The position numbers and the translations under genes were made by a program. From positions 24,870 through 88,869 of the forward strand of contig JBKPDO010000127.1 of NCBI GenBank assembly GCA_046727955.1: 64,000 bases of DNA, written 5' to 3'. The notes beneath the pieces were generated by a model, which was not told where the DNA came from, did not search any database, and saw only the letters and a list, made by a program, of their open reading frames with translations. The DNA comes from DASVXQ01 sp046727955. GTDB taxonomy: Bacteria > Actinomycetota > CALGFH01. This document shows positions 16,519 through 24,997 of the stretch, piece by piece. How positions within the stretch are numbered: the first letter of the stretch is position 1; every line of letters starts with the position of its first letter.

Positions 16519-17664
16519 GTGACTGGCCCAACCAGCTTTGCTCGCCGTCTCGTCGCCCCGGTCCTGATGGCGTTCCTGGCGGTGACGCTTGCCGCCTGCA
16601 CGATCGAGCAGGCGACTTCGAGTTCTTCTGAGCGGACAAAGGCCACCGAAGCAGACGCGCCGAAAGCCGCGCCGACCACCACCGCGCCGTCCCGGGCTCT
16701 CGCCAAGCCGGGGGAGGCCCGCGGCGACGCCGTGACGATCGCGTTCGGCGGCGACGTGCATTTCGAGGGCGCGATTGGCGGGCGGCTGGCCGGTGACCCC
16801 GAGACAGCCCTCGGCCCCATCGCCACGATCCTAGGGCAGGCCGATCTGGCCATGGTCAACCTCGAGACCGCGGTCACCACGCGGGGAACGGCCCAGAACA
16901 AGCAGTTCACCTTCCGGGCCTCACCCACGGCATTCAAGGCCCTCAGCGCGGCGGGAGTCGACGTGGCCACCATGGCCAACAATCACGGCATGGACTTCGG
17001 CCCGGTCGGCTTGGCCGACTCGATGAAGGCGGCGGCCGCTGCCGGCTTCCCGGTGGTCGGCATCGGGCGTGACGCCGACCAGGCATTCAGCCCCTACGTC
17101 GCTAAGGCCAACGGCCAGCGGATCGCGGTCATCGGCGCCACTCAGGTGCTCGACGACAACCTCGCGGCGGCCTGGACCGCGGGCGAGGGCAAGCCCGGTC
17201 TCGCCTCGGCCTACCAGGTCGACCGCCTCCTCGCCGCGGTGCGCGCGGCCCGGCGCAAGGCCGACACCGTGGTGGTGGATCTGCACTGGGGCAGGGAGCT
17301 TTCGGGCTGCCCCATCGAGCGCCAGCGCCAGCTCGCCCCTCGCGTGATCGAGGCCGGGGCCGACATCGTGGTCGGCTCGCACGCTCACGTCCTGCTCGGC
17401 GGCGGCTACATGGACAACGCCTACGTGGACTACGGGCTCGGGAACTTTGTCTTCTATTCCGGAGGCGGGGTGACCGCCCAGAGCGGGGTGCTGAACCTAA
17501 CGGTGCGAGGCCGAGCGGTGACCAAGGCGCGCTGGGTCCCGGCAATGATCTCGGGCGGCATCCCGATCCCCCTGAACGGGGCGGCCGCGGACCGGGCGCT
17601 CGCGTCGTGGAAGGCGCTGCGCGGCTGTACCGGGCTGGCGGCCGCGCCGGCTTCGGCCTCGTAG
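16519..17664 (+). CDS. CapA/PgsA-family lipoprotein
   Basis: A 381-aa CapA-like protein (metallophosphatase fold, poly-gamma-glutamate/capsule type). The signal peptide ends with an LAAC lipobox (Cys28), so it is probably lipid-anchored outside the membrane. A Ser/Thr/Ala linker follows, then FGGDVHFEGAI, MANNHGMDFG, VDLHWGRE and VGSHAHVLLG, which carry the metal ligands. No PgsB or PgsC gene is nearby, so poly-gamma-glutamate export is not implied. The start is GTG with GGAG upstream. Confidence 0.85.
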   Translation: MTGPTSFARRLVAPVLMAFLAVTLAACTIEQATSSSSERTKATEADAPKAAPTTTAPSRALAKPGEARGDAVTIAFGGDVHFEGAIGGRLAGDPETALGPIATILGQADLAMVNLETAVTTRGTAQNKQFTFRASPTAFKALSAAGVDVATMANNHGMDFGPVGLADSMKAAAAAGFPVVGIGRDADQAFSPYVAKANGQRIAVIGATQVLDDNLAAAWTAGEGKPGLASAYQVDRLLAAVRAARRKADTVVVDLHWGRELSGCPIERQRQLAPRVIEAGADIVVGSHAHVLLGGGYMDNAYVDYGLGNFVFYSGGGVTAQSGVLNLTVRGRAVTKARWVPAMISGGIPIPLNGAAADRALASWKALRGCTGLAAAPASAS

Positions 17665-17667
17665 GCC

Positions 17668-18735
17668 GTGGTCGCGGCCGGCTGGGGGCGCGGCGTGGCA
17701 CATGCCGGGAGGGTGCTCGAGCCGCTCCGTCTGTTTGCGGTGGCGCTACAGTTCCTGACCAGGCTGCCGCTGCCTCGGGTGGAGTTCCAGCGTGACGACC
17801 TGCGCCGCGCCTCGGCTCTGTTCCCGCTGGTCGGCACCGTCGTCGCCGGGGTCGGCATCGGGCTCAGGGCAGCGCTGGAGCCGGTATGGGGTGAGGGCGT
17901 GGCCACGGTGGCGGCGCTGGCGGCGATGATCGCCGTGACCGGAGCGCTTCACGAGGATGGTCTGGCCGACACCGCCGATGGGCTGTGGGGCGGATGGGAC
18001 CCCGCGCGGCGGCTTGCGATCATGCGTGACAGCCGCATCGGCACCTATGGTGCGGTCGCGCTGATCACGACGCTTGGCCTACGGGCGAGCCTGCTGCTGC
18101 CGCTGGGGCTGGCCGACTTCGCCCGCGCGGTCGCCTGCGGCCACGTGCTGGGTCGAGCTTCCACCCTGCTCCTGGTCCGGCTCCTCCCAGTCGCGACGCC
18201 TCCGGCGCCCAGGGGAGAGGCGGCGGAGAAAGCGGCGGCCAGCGAAGGGGTGGCGCGGGACGAGACGCTGGCGGGGGACGACGCGGTGGCGGGGGACGAG
18301 ACGCTGGCGGGGAACGACACAGCGGTGAGGGAAGCAGCGGCGGTGAGGGAAGCAGCGGCGGGGAACGACGCGGCGGGGAACGACGCGGCGGTGAGGGAAG
18401 CGGCGACGGGGAACGACGCGCTGGCAGGGGATGACGCGGCGGGGAACGGAGGGGAGCCGGTGCGGCCGCGGCTCGCCGCCGCGGTGGTCGGGCCGCTCAG
18501 TCTGCGGGGGGCCCTCGCGGCCGCGGTCGTCGTGGTGCTCACCGTGCTGCTGGCGACCAGGGTGTGGGCGGCCGTGCCACTGGCCGCCGGCCTGCTCATC
18601 TGCCTGCTCTGCGCCGATCTGTTCCGGCGCCGGCTCGGTGGCATCACCGGCGACACCCTCGGCGCGGCCAACCAGCTCGTCGAACTGGCCGCCGTCGCAG
18701 CGGTAGCGGCCCTGGCCCGCGCCGGCCTGCTATGA
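17668..18735 (+). CDS. cobS: Adenosylcobinamide-GDP ribazoletransferase (cobalamin synthase)
   Basis: CobS joins adenosylcobinamide-GDP to alpha-ribazole in the last stage of cobalamin synthesis at the membrane. The signature ALHEDGLADTADGLWGG and the N-terminal ALQFLTRLPLP are present. At 355 aa it is about 80-100 residues longer than usual. The surplus is a repetitive insertion at about residues 185-265 built from GNDAA, VREAA and DETLAGDD units, lying between membrane helices. The frame stays open through the repeats and membrane helices resume afterwards, so the gene looks intact. It follows capA after 3 bases and precedes a CobC-like phosphatase. Confidence 0.9.
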   Translation: MVAAGWGRGVAHAGRVLEPLRLFAVALQFLTRLPLPRVEFQRDDLRRASALFPLVGTVVAGVGIGLRAALEPVWGEGVATVAALAAMIAVTGALHEDGLADTADGLWGGWDPARRLAIMRDSRIGTYGAVALITTLGLRASLLLPLGLADFARAVACGHVLGRASTLLLVRLLPVATPPAPRGEAAEKAAASEGVARDETLAGDDAVAGDETLAGNDTAVREAAAVREAAAGNDAAGNDAAVREAATGNDALAGDDAAGNGGEPVRPRLAAAVVGPLSLRGALAAAVVVVLTVLLATRVWAAVPLAAGLLICLLCADLFRRRLGGITGDTLGAANQLVELAAVAAVAALARAGLL

Positions 18736-18790
18736 CTGCCCGGCTCCTGTTATGACTGCCCGGCTCTCGCGATGACTGCCCGGCTCCCGC
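18731..18790 (+). repeat. Three 20-bp tandem copies of a start region
   Basis: TATGACTGCCCGGCTC-type units begin at 18731, 18751 and 18771, each with an ATG. The first two ATGs open 7-codon frames (MTARLLL, MTARLSR) whose TGA overlaps the next copy's ATG. The third ATG (18772) starts the CobC-like protein MTARLPRSQ. The cobS stop lies inside the first copy. Confidence 0.9.
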
Positions 18791-19431
18791 GCAGCCAGTC
18801 CACGGTGGAGGGCGCCGCGCAGCTCAGCGGGGACGCTCCCGCGGCAGAAGCCCCCGCCCGGCTGCTGCTGCTCCGCCACGCGAGGGTCGCCGGAGTGGAG
18901 GCGCGCTGCGTCGGCCAGGGCGAAGCCATCGACCCCGGACTCGGGCCGGACGGGTGGGAGCAGGCCACGGCGGCCGTCCGCCGGCTCGGTGAGCCGATCG
19001 ACCTCGTCGTGTCCTCGCCTGCTCGCCGGGCGCTCGAAACCGCACGCGCATGGGACCTGCCCATTCGCGTGGACCAGCGCCTGGCCGAGCGCTCCTTCGG
19101 AAAGTGGGAGGGCCGGCTCTGGACCGAGCTCTGGCCGACCGTCCCCGCTGCCGTCCTGGCAGACCCCGAGGCGTACGCCGCCTTCACCCCGCCGGGCGGT
19201 GAGCCACTCGACGCGGTAATCGCCCGCGTCGAGGCGGCCATGCACGACCTGTCCGCTGAGCCCGGCCGCCGCGTGCTCGCCGTGACGCACGCGGGGCCGG
19301 TCCGGCTGGCCGTCGGTGCGGCGCTCGGCCTTCCGCCCGGACGCGCTCTCACCCTCGGCGCCGACCACGCTCGTGCCGCCGTCCTCGACCGACACGGCGG
19401 CCGCTGGGTCCTCGAATGCCTGAACTGCTGA
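18772..19431 (+). CDS. Histidine phosphatase family protein (CobC-like)
   Basis: A 219-aa phosphoglycerate-mutase-like phosphatase. The catalytic motif is LLLLRHARV (Arg35-His36), where the family usually has RHG; the second histidine lies in VTHAGPVRLAVG. SSPARRALETA and ERSFGKWEG are further family marks. The location after cobS suggests alpha-ribazole phosphatase. The first 28 residues look like an unstructured leader. The start codon is the third ATG of a 20-bp tandem repeat, so initiation may depend on coupling through two tiny upstream frames. Confidence 0.8.
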   Translation: MTARLPRSQSTVEGAAQLSGDAPAAEAPARLLLLRHARVAGVEARCVGQGEAIDPGLGPDGWEQATAAVRRLGEPIDLVVSSPARRALETARAWDLPIRVDQRLAERSFGKWEGRLWTELWPTVPAAVLADPEAYAAFTPPGGEPLDAVIARVEAAMHDLSAEPGRRVLAVTHAGPVRLAVGAALGLPPGRALTLGADHARAAVLDRHGGRWVLECLNC

Positions 19432-19586
19432 GCGGGGCGACGGATCTCCCTTGGGTGACACGGCGGCGGACTACTCGCACAGCCCGCTGGTCTTCGATCG
19501 GACCCCGTTCGATGCCGGTCGGCGCCGAACGACCTGAGGTGGGGGCGACCGCACAGCCGGCCCGGACTCACAGTCGATCCGGACAG

Positions 19587-20084
19587 TCAACCCGAGGCGA
19601 GCGCCTGCACCAAGTGCTCCTCCAGCCAGCCCAGGTAGGAGAGGAGGTGCAGGCCAGGGGCGCGCGGGTCCGACTCGTCGACGTCACCTTCGAAGTCCTC
19701 GGTGATGCCGAGACGCACCCCGAGCGCGAGGCGTAGATCATTGAGCACCCCGAGCCACGCCATCGCCTCGTCTTCGCTGAGGTCGACCGTCCAGCGGCGC
19801 CTGCTCATCGCGCCGCGATCGAGCGTGCTGGTGACCACGTCCAGATTGGCCAGCCGCCTCTCGAGGAGGTCGTCGTGGACCAGCCGGCGGTACTCGGAGT
19901 CACGTTCGGCGTCCTCGGGCTCCAGGTAGGCGGACGGGAAGAGTCGCTCGAGGACCGGGTCGGCCTCGCGCTGCGCCAGCACGGAGCGGAGCTGGTCAGG
20001 GAGGCCGCGAACGACGGCGACCTCCTCGGCGCCCAAGCGGACCCGGAAGCGGTCACGCCCGATCCGCTTGATCGTGGGCGACAA
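19587..20084 (-). CDS. DUF2017 family protein
   Basis: A 165-aa protein matching the actinobacterial DUF2017 family, usually encoded next to ClpS. It contains RGLPDQLRSVLAQREADPVL, FPSAYLEPEDAERDSEYR and DEAMAWLGVLNDLRLALGVR. The family function is not established. The TTG at 20084 is used, with AGGGAGG upstream. It lies 32 bases after clpS on the same strand, so both probably share a transcript. Confidence 0.85.
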   Translation of the reverse strand: MSPTIKRIGRDRFRVRLGAEEVAVVRGLPDQLRSVLAQREADPVLERLFPSAYLEPEDAERDSEYRRLVHDDLLERRLANLDVVTSTLDRGAMSRRRWTVDLSEDEAMAWLGVLNDLRLALGVRLGITEDFEGDVDESDPRAPGLHLLSYLGWLEEHLVQALASG

Positions 20085-20116
20085 CGGCTAGCGCCTCCCT
20101 TCCAGGCGTTGAGCTC

Positions 20117-20419
20117 TCAGCGGTCCTTCTGCATGGTCGCCCACAACCCGTGGTTGTGGAGCCGGTAGACGTCGTACTCGGCCTTCTCCTGTGGCCCGCT
20201 CGATACCACCGCCTTCCCCTTGTGGTGGACGTCCAGCATCAGCTTGGTGGCCTTCTCCTTGGAATAGCCGAACAGCTTCTGGAACACGAACACCACATAG
20301 GACATGAGATTGATCGGATCGTTCCAGACGATCACGATCCAGGGGACGTCCGGCTTGGCGACCTCCTCGCTCTCGGGGGCCCGCTCGCGGACCGGTGCTG
20401 TCGTGCTCGTGCTGCTCAT
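20117..20419 (-). CDS. clpS: ATP-dependent Clp protease adaptor ClpS
   Basis: A 100-aa ClpS adaptor, which hands N-degron substrates to ClpAP/ClpCP. The flexible N-terminal extension (1-25) is followed by the core VIVWNDPINLMSYVVFVFQ and KLMLDVHHKGKAVV, with the substrate-binding Asn-Asp and the conserved His-His-Lys-Gly. The ATG at 20419 gives the standard length. It is cotranscribed with DUF2017. Confidence 0.93.
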   Translation of the reverse strand: MSSTSTTAPVRERAPESEEVAKPDVPWIVIVWNDPINLMSYVVFVFQKLFGYSKEKATKLMLDVHHKGKAVVSSGPQEKAEYDVYRLHNHGLWATMQKDR

Positions 20420-20498
20420 GGTCTCTATGGTGGCAAATCCGCCGCGGGAACGGAAAGCAAAGTGAGCCAGGTGCGTATCTCCGTGGGTATCGTGGGTA

Positions 20499-22400
20499 TC
20501 AATGTGGGCCCGCGAGCCTGCGCTTGTCGCCGGAACGCAGGGTGATGCCGTCGCGGTCGAGGTGCTCCAGCAGGGGAATGGCGGTCTTGCGCGTGGTGCT
20601 GAGCGCCTCCTTGGCCTCCGCCGCCGTGAAGGCACGGCCCTGTGGGAAGGCGCGGCGCAGCGTTTCCACCGCCTGCTCGAGGACGCCGGCCCCCAGGTAC
20701 AGGCCGGATGCCACCGCCACTAGGACACCCTGTCTGACGAGCGCGGCGATCAGGGGGCGGTCGGCACCGAGGCGCGCGAGGTCGGCCTCGCCAAGGACCG
20801 CCATGCCGCCATCGGCCAGGGCACTCTCGACCCGGGCGCGCACCGCCCGCTGCCGCGGGTCGAGCTGGATCCCGTGCTCGGGGAGGCGGACGGCGGGACC
20901 GTCGAGCACGAGCCGGCCGTCGGCGAGCAGCGCCTCCACCACCTCGGCCCCGCCCCTGATCGTCTGGCGCGCGGCCTGCGCGGGCAGACCGGGGGCGAGC
21001 GGCTCGTCGCGATGATGCCGGCCGACCGCGTCGAGCACGGCGGCTTCGGCCGCCAGCCAGCCCGCCATCGGCCAGGCCAGGCTGCGAGAACGCACCACGC
21101 GTCCGGTATCGACCGCGGTGGCGAGCATACGGTCGACCACGGCCGGGCCGGCGCCGACAAGTCTCGGCAGCTCGGTGAGCGCGGTCGAGCCGCGCTCGGC
21201 CAGCACCCGCTCCAGCAGCCCGCTCCGGTCCAGCGCCGAGCGCCCGCCGTCCCCATGCGCGGCTGCCTCGCGGGCCTCCAACTCCTCGGCCCGGCGCACG
21301 CGCGCAGCGGTGCCACGCACCTGTCCCAGCGGGAACGGGTCCAGCACGCGCCCGCCGCCGACGGTCTCGTCGCGGCCGCTGTCGCGCAGCACCACCGGCT
21401 CGAGCACGTCGAGCACGAGCGGCCTCCCGAAGTGCAGTCGCACCAGCGCATCCTCACCGGGCCGCACCTCGTAGGCGTCGAGCGGCTGCAGCCGAACGGC
21501 CGTCTCGGCGGCACCCGCGTACAGCAGGTAGGCGCCGCGGGCGCGGAGCGGCGCGGGCGCGTCGGCCAGGCAGCGCAGGCGGCAGTCAGCCACCCGGCTG
21601 GGCGCCCACTGGCCGGGCAGCACCAGGACGTCGCCGCGCTCGACCTGGTCCGTTGCGACACCGGCGAGGTTGACCGCAACGCGGCGAGCCGGGTCCGCGT
21701 ATGTGACCGGTCTGCCATGGCTCTGCAGCGTGCGGATGCGGACCCGCCGCCCGGCCGGGAGCAGCTCGGCCGCGATGTCGGGGGTGAGCCCGCCGCCGGT
21801 CAGCGTGCCGGTCACGACCGTGCCACTGCCGCGCACCGAGAACACCCGGTCGACCGCCAGGCGCGGCCGGCCCCGGTCAGGCGGCTCCGGCACTCTGTCC
21901 AGAGCATGGTCGAGCGCCGTCCGCAGCTCCTCCAGGCCACCGCCGCTGGGGGCGGCGGTGGCGACGATCGGGGCGCCGGCCAGGCTGGTTCCGGCCAGCC
22001 GCGCGGCCACCTCACTGGCGACGCGCGTACGCGCTGCCTGGTCGACCAGGTCCACCTTGCTGAGCGCGACCACGCCTGTCTCGATCCCGAGCAGGTCGAG
22101 AATGGCAAGATGCTCGGCCGACTGCGAGCGCCAGCCCTCGCTCGCGTCGACCACGAACAGAGCGCAGTCCACCCCTCCGACGCCCGCGAGCATGTTGTGG
22201 ACGAAGCGCTCGTGACCAGGCACGTCGACGAGGCCGACCTCGCGTCCGGAAGGCAGGATCGTCCAGGCGAAGCCGAGGTCGATGGTCATGCCGCGGGCTT
22301 TCTCCTCGGCCAGCCGGTCGGGGTCGGTGCCGGTGAGCGCCAGCACCAGCGCCGACTTGCCGTGGTCCACGTGCCCGGCGGTCCCGATGACGTGGGGCAT
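20499..22400 (-). CDS. selB: Selenocysteine-specific translation elongation factor
   Basis: A 633-aa SelB that delivers Sec-tRNA to UGA codons followed by a SECIS hairpin. GTPase motifs are GHVDHGKS (9-16), DVPGHERFVHNM and SKVDL. EF-Tu-like domains 2 and 3 follow, and C-terminal winged helices occupy about residues 400-633 (for example KEALSTTRKTAIPLLEHLDR), which bind SECIS RNA. The ATG overlaps the selA stop by one base (TGATG). No tRNA-Sec or SelD gene was recognised in the window. Confidence 0.95.
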   Translation of the reverse strand: MPHVIGTAGHVDHGKSALVLALTGTDPDRLAEEKARGMTIDLGFAWTILPSGREVGLVDVPGHERFVHNMLAGVGGVDCALFVVDASEGWRSQSAEHLAILDLLGIETGVVALSKVDLVDQAARTRVASEVAARLAGTSLAGAPIVATAAPSGGGLEELRTALDHALDRVPEPPDRGRPRLAVDRVFSVRGSGTVVTGTLTGGGLTPDIAAELLPAGRRVRIRTLQSHGRPVTYADPARRVAVNLAGVATDQVERGDVLVLPGQWAPSRVADCRLRCLADAPAPLRARGAYLLYAGAAETAVRLQPLDAYEVRPGEDALVRLHFGRPLVLDVLEPVVLRDSGRDETVGGGRVLDPFPLGQVRGTAARVRRAEELEAREAAAHGDGGRSALDRSGLLERVLAERGSTALTELPRLVGAGPAVVDRMLATAVDTGRVVRSRSLAWPMAGWLAAEAAVLDAVGRHHRDEPLAPGLPAQAARQTIRGGAEVVEALLADGRLVLDGPAVRLPEHGIQLDPRQRAVRARVESALADGGMAVLGEADLARLGADRPLIAALVRQGVLVAVASGLYLGAGVLEQAVETLRRAFPQGRAFTAAEAKEALSTTRKTAIPLLEHLDRDGITLRSGDKRRLAGPH

Positions 22401-23959
22401 CAGGAACCTCCCGAGCCGGCGGGTGGAGGTGCCGTGGGTGGAGGTGCCGTGGGTGGATCGCCGGGCCCCTGCCGGGACGCTGGCGCGTTGGGTGGCTCGA
22501 CTCCGCCCGGCGGCCGGGCCAGGGCCGCGAGCAGGGCACTGGCGACGACCTCGTCCTGGTCCGGCGGCACGGTGCGCAGGTCGATCACGACCAGGCCGCG
22601 CTCGGTCCTGGCGACCACCGGCGGGGTGCCGGCCCGTAGCCGGGCAAGTACGGCCTCTTCGCCGGCCGGGCCAGGGACGACCTCGACCACAACGCTCGGC
22701 AGGCCCTCGCCCGGAAGGCTGCCGCCGCCGGCGACGCTCACCCCGTCGCGTGTGGAGGCACCCGCTCCGATGGCCGCGGCCAGCGCCTGCGCCCGCGGGC
22801 GGAGGTCGTCGGCCCGGAGGGCCAGGGCCCGCCAGGTGGGCAGCTCTTCGCGCCGGCCGGCGGCATGGGCGGCCAGGGTCGCCTCCAGCGCGGCGACGGT
22901 CAGCTTGTCGGCGCGCACCGCTCGGGCCAGTGGGTGCCTGGCCAGGGCTCCGATCAGGTCGCCGCGGCCGACCAGGAGGCCCGCCTGCGGCCCGCCGAGC
23001 AGCTTGTCGCCGGAGAAGATCACCAGGTCGGCGCCGGCCGCAAGGCTCTCCCGCACCGAGGGCTCCCCGCCGAAGGGCTCGCCGAGCAGACCGGAGCCGA
23101 GGTCGTGCAGCAGCGGCAGGCCGCGCTCATGGGTAAGCGCGGCGACCTCGGCCAGCGGCGGGCGGGTGCTGAACCCGACGATCCGGTAGTTGGAGGGATG
23201 CACCGCCAGGACGCAGGCCGTGCGCTCGCCGATCGCGGCGGCGTAGTCGGCGAGGTGGGTCCGGTTGGTGGTGCCGACCTCGACCAGGTGCGCCCCCGCG
23301 GCTCCCATGACGGCGGGCAGGCGGAACTCGCCGCCGATCTCGATCAGCTCGCCGCGCGACACCACCACCTCGAGGTCGCGCGCCAGGCTGCCGAGGCTGA
23401 GCAGCAGGGCGCCCGCGGCATTGTTCACCGCAAGGGCCGCCGGGGCGCCGGTGACCTCGCGCAGCAGGGCCTCGGCGGCGGCACCGCGGCGGCCGCGGCG
23501 GCCCTCGGCGAGGTCGTACTCAACCGTGCAGTAGCCGGCCGCCTCGGTCACCGCGGCCAGGGCGGCCGCCGACAGGGGCGCGCGCCCGAGGTTGGTGTGC
23601 AGCACCACTCCGGTGGCGTTCACCACCGCCCGCACCCGCCGCCCGGCGAGCGCGTCCAGCTCACCCGCGACCCGCCCGGCCAGCTCGTCCAGCCCGGGGA
23701 CACGGCCGCCGCCGGCCGCACGGCGGGCCGAGTCCAGCACCCGGCGCGCAGTACCCAGCACCGGCCCGCGCCCCCAGCGCTCTATGCGGGCCGCGAGCTC
23801 CGGGTGGTCGAGCAGCGCGTCGACCCTGGGCAGCGCGCGCCGCGGGTCGGTAGCGCCCGGCGGCTGTGAGCCCCGCGAACCGGGCGATGGGTAGGTGAGA
23901 TCGTCCGTGTTCTCACGGGCGGACTGATCCGGCGGCGCCGGTCGCGATCTCTTCGTCAT
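22400..23959 (-). CDS. selA: L-seryl-tRNA(Sec) selenium transferase
   Basis: A 519-aa PLP enzyme converting Ser-tRNA(Sec) to Sec-tRNA(Sec). The PLP-lysine motif is FSGDKLLGGPQAGLLVGR. The N-terminal domain contains LPRVDALLDHPELAARIERW, and VVNATGVVLHTNLGRAPLS is a strong family signature. The length exceeds typical bacterial SelA by about 50 residues, from a 40-residue N-terminal extension and a proline-rich C-terminal tail with a duplicated PPTAPPP segment. It is translationally coupled to selB. Confidence 0.95.
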   Translation of the reverse strand: MTKRSRPAPPDQSARENTDDLTYPSPGSRGSQPPGATDPRRALPRVDALLDHPELAARIERWGRGPVLGTARRVLDSARRAAGGGRVPGLDELAGRVAGELDALAGRRVRAVVNATGVVLHTNLGRAPLSAAALAAVTEAAGYCTVEYDLAEGRRGRRGAAAEALLREVTGAPAALAVNNAAGALLLSLGSLARDLEVVVSRGELIEIGGEFRLPAVMGAAGAHLVEVGTTNRTHLADYAAAIGERTACVLAVHPSNYRIVGFSTRPPLAEVAALTHERGLPLLHDLGSGLLGEPFGGEPSVRESLAAGADLVIFSGDKLLGGPQAGLLVGRGDLIGALARHPLARAVRADKLTVAALEATLAAHAAGRREELPTWRALALRADDLRPRAQALAAAIGAGASTRDGVSVAGGGSLPGEGLPSVVVEVVPGPAGEEAVLARLRAGTPPVVARTERGLVVIDLRTVPPDQDEVVASALLAALARPPGGVEPPNAPASRQGPGDPPTAPPPTAPPPAGSGGS

Positions 23960-24081
23960 GTCCTAATTCTCGGCGACCGAGCCGCCGCGTGACACGCCTC
24001 GTCCAAATCTGTGGATATCCAGTCTCAACACATAGTGCGGCAGTAGCATGCCCTCCACGGGCAAGGCTGGATGGGAGAGAT

Positions 24082-24969
24082 ATGCCAGGGCCGGGTTCGC
24101 CACAGGATCGGCTGGACCGGGACGCGGCGGCGTTGCCGGCGGCGACCGTGGTGGTCGTCCGGGACGGGGAGCGTGAGCTCGAGGCCTACCTGCAGTGCCG
24201 TCCCCAGACGATGGGCTTCGCCGGCGGGCTGTGGGTGTTCCCTGGGGGCCGGGTCGAGGAGGACGACCGCGACGCGGCGATCGACGAGCACTGGGCCGGT
24301 CCACCGCCGTCGGCCTGGGCGCGGCGCCTCGACCTGGGTGTGGCCGGTGCCCGTGGCCTGGTGGTGGCGGCCTGCCGTGAGGCGTTCGAGGAGGCCGGGC
24401 TGCTGCTCGTCGACCGGGCGGCGGACCCGAACGTGCCTGCGGCGGACCCGAACGTGCCTGTGGCGGACCCGAAGGCGCCCACGGCGGACCCGAAGGCGCC
24501 CGCGGCGGCGGACCCGCGGGCGGTCGCGGTCGCCCGGCGCGAGCTGCTCGAGGGCGAGCGGAGCTTCGTGGCGGTCCTGGCCCACCTCGGCGTCCGGCTC
24601 GACACCTCGCGGCTGCGCTACTGGGCATGGTGGGTGACGCCCGAGGGAGAGCCGCGCCGTTACGACACTCGCTTCTTCGTCGCCGAGCTGCCGCACCACA
24701 CCGCCGTCAGCGCGCAGGGCGTGGCCGAGGTGGAGCGCGAGCGGTGGCTGCCGCCGCGGGAGGCCGCCGCCGACCAGTCCATGCTGATGCTGCCGCCGAC
24801 CCGCTACACCCTGCGGGACCTGGCCGGCTTCCGCACTGTGGGCGACGTGCTCTTGGCCGCCGCGAGCCGGCCGGTCGAGCGGATCATGCCCCGCCTGGAG
24901 GGCGACGTCCTGGTGATGCCTTGGAACGAGCATTACCCGGTGCCGGTCCCGCCCGCCGACTCCGGTTGA
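24082..24969 (+). CDS. Nudix hydrolase with repeat insertion
   Basis: A 295-aa Nudix protein. The Nudix box is split: GGRVEEDD is separated from REAFEEAGLLL by about 35 residues, as in the NUDT19/RP2-like and Rv3672c-type CoA pyrophosphatase relatives. After the box there is an insertion of ADPNVPA/ADPKAPT heptad-like repeats (about 117-145), not expected in the fold. The ATG at 24082 has GGGAGAG upstream. The likely activity is hydrolysis of a nucleoside-diphosphate-linked compound such as a CoA ester; the substrate is unproven. It precedes the MBL-fold gene, as Rv3672c and Rv3677c lie close in mycobacteria. Confidence 0.82.
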   Translation: MPGPGSPQDRLDRDAAALPAATVVVVRDGERELEAYLQCRPQTMGFAGGLWVFPGGRVEEDDRDAAIDEHWAGPPPSAWARRLDLGVAGARGLVVAACREAFEEAGLLLVDRAADPNVPAADPNVPVADPKAPTADPKAPAAADPRAVAVARRELLEGERSFVAVLAHLGVRLDTSRLRYWAWWVTPEGEPRRYDTRFFVAELPHHTAVSAQGVAEVERERWLPPREAAADQSMLMLPPTRYTLRDLAGFRTVGDVLLAAASRPVERIMPRLEGDVLVMPWNEHYPVPVPPADSG

Positions 24970-24987
24970 GAGGACTCCGGTTGAGAG
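24958..24987 (+). repeat. 15-bp tandem duplication at a stop/RBS junction
   Basis: GACTCCGGTTGAGAG occurs twice in tandem. The first copy contains the Nudix stop codon, and the second leads into GAGAGGAG, the ribosome-binding site of the MBL-fold gene at 24998. Confidence 0.85.
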
Positions 24988-24997
24988 GAGACGGCTG

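Noticed and set aside
23960..24081. tRNA-Sec (selC) next to selA
   Set aside because: No sequence able to form the long acceptor arm or carry a UCA anticodon was found.
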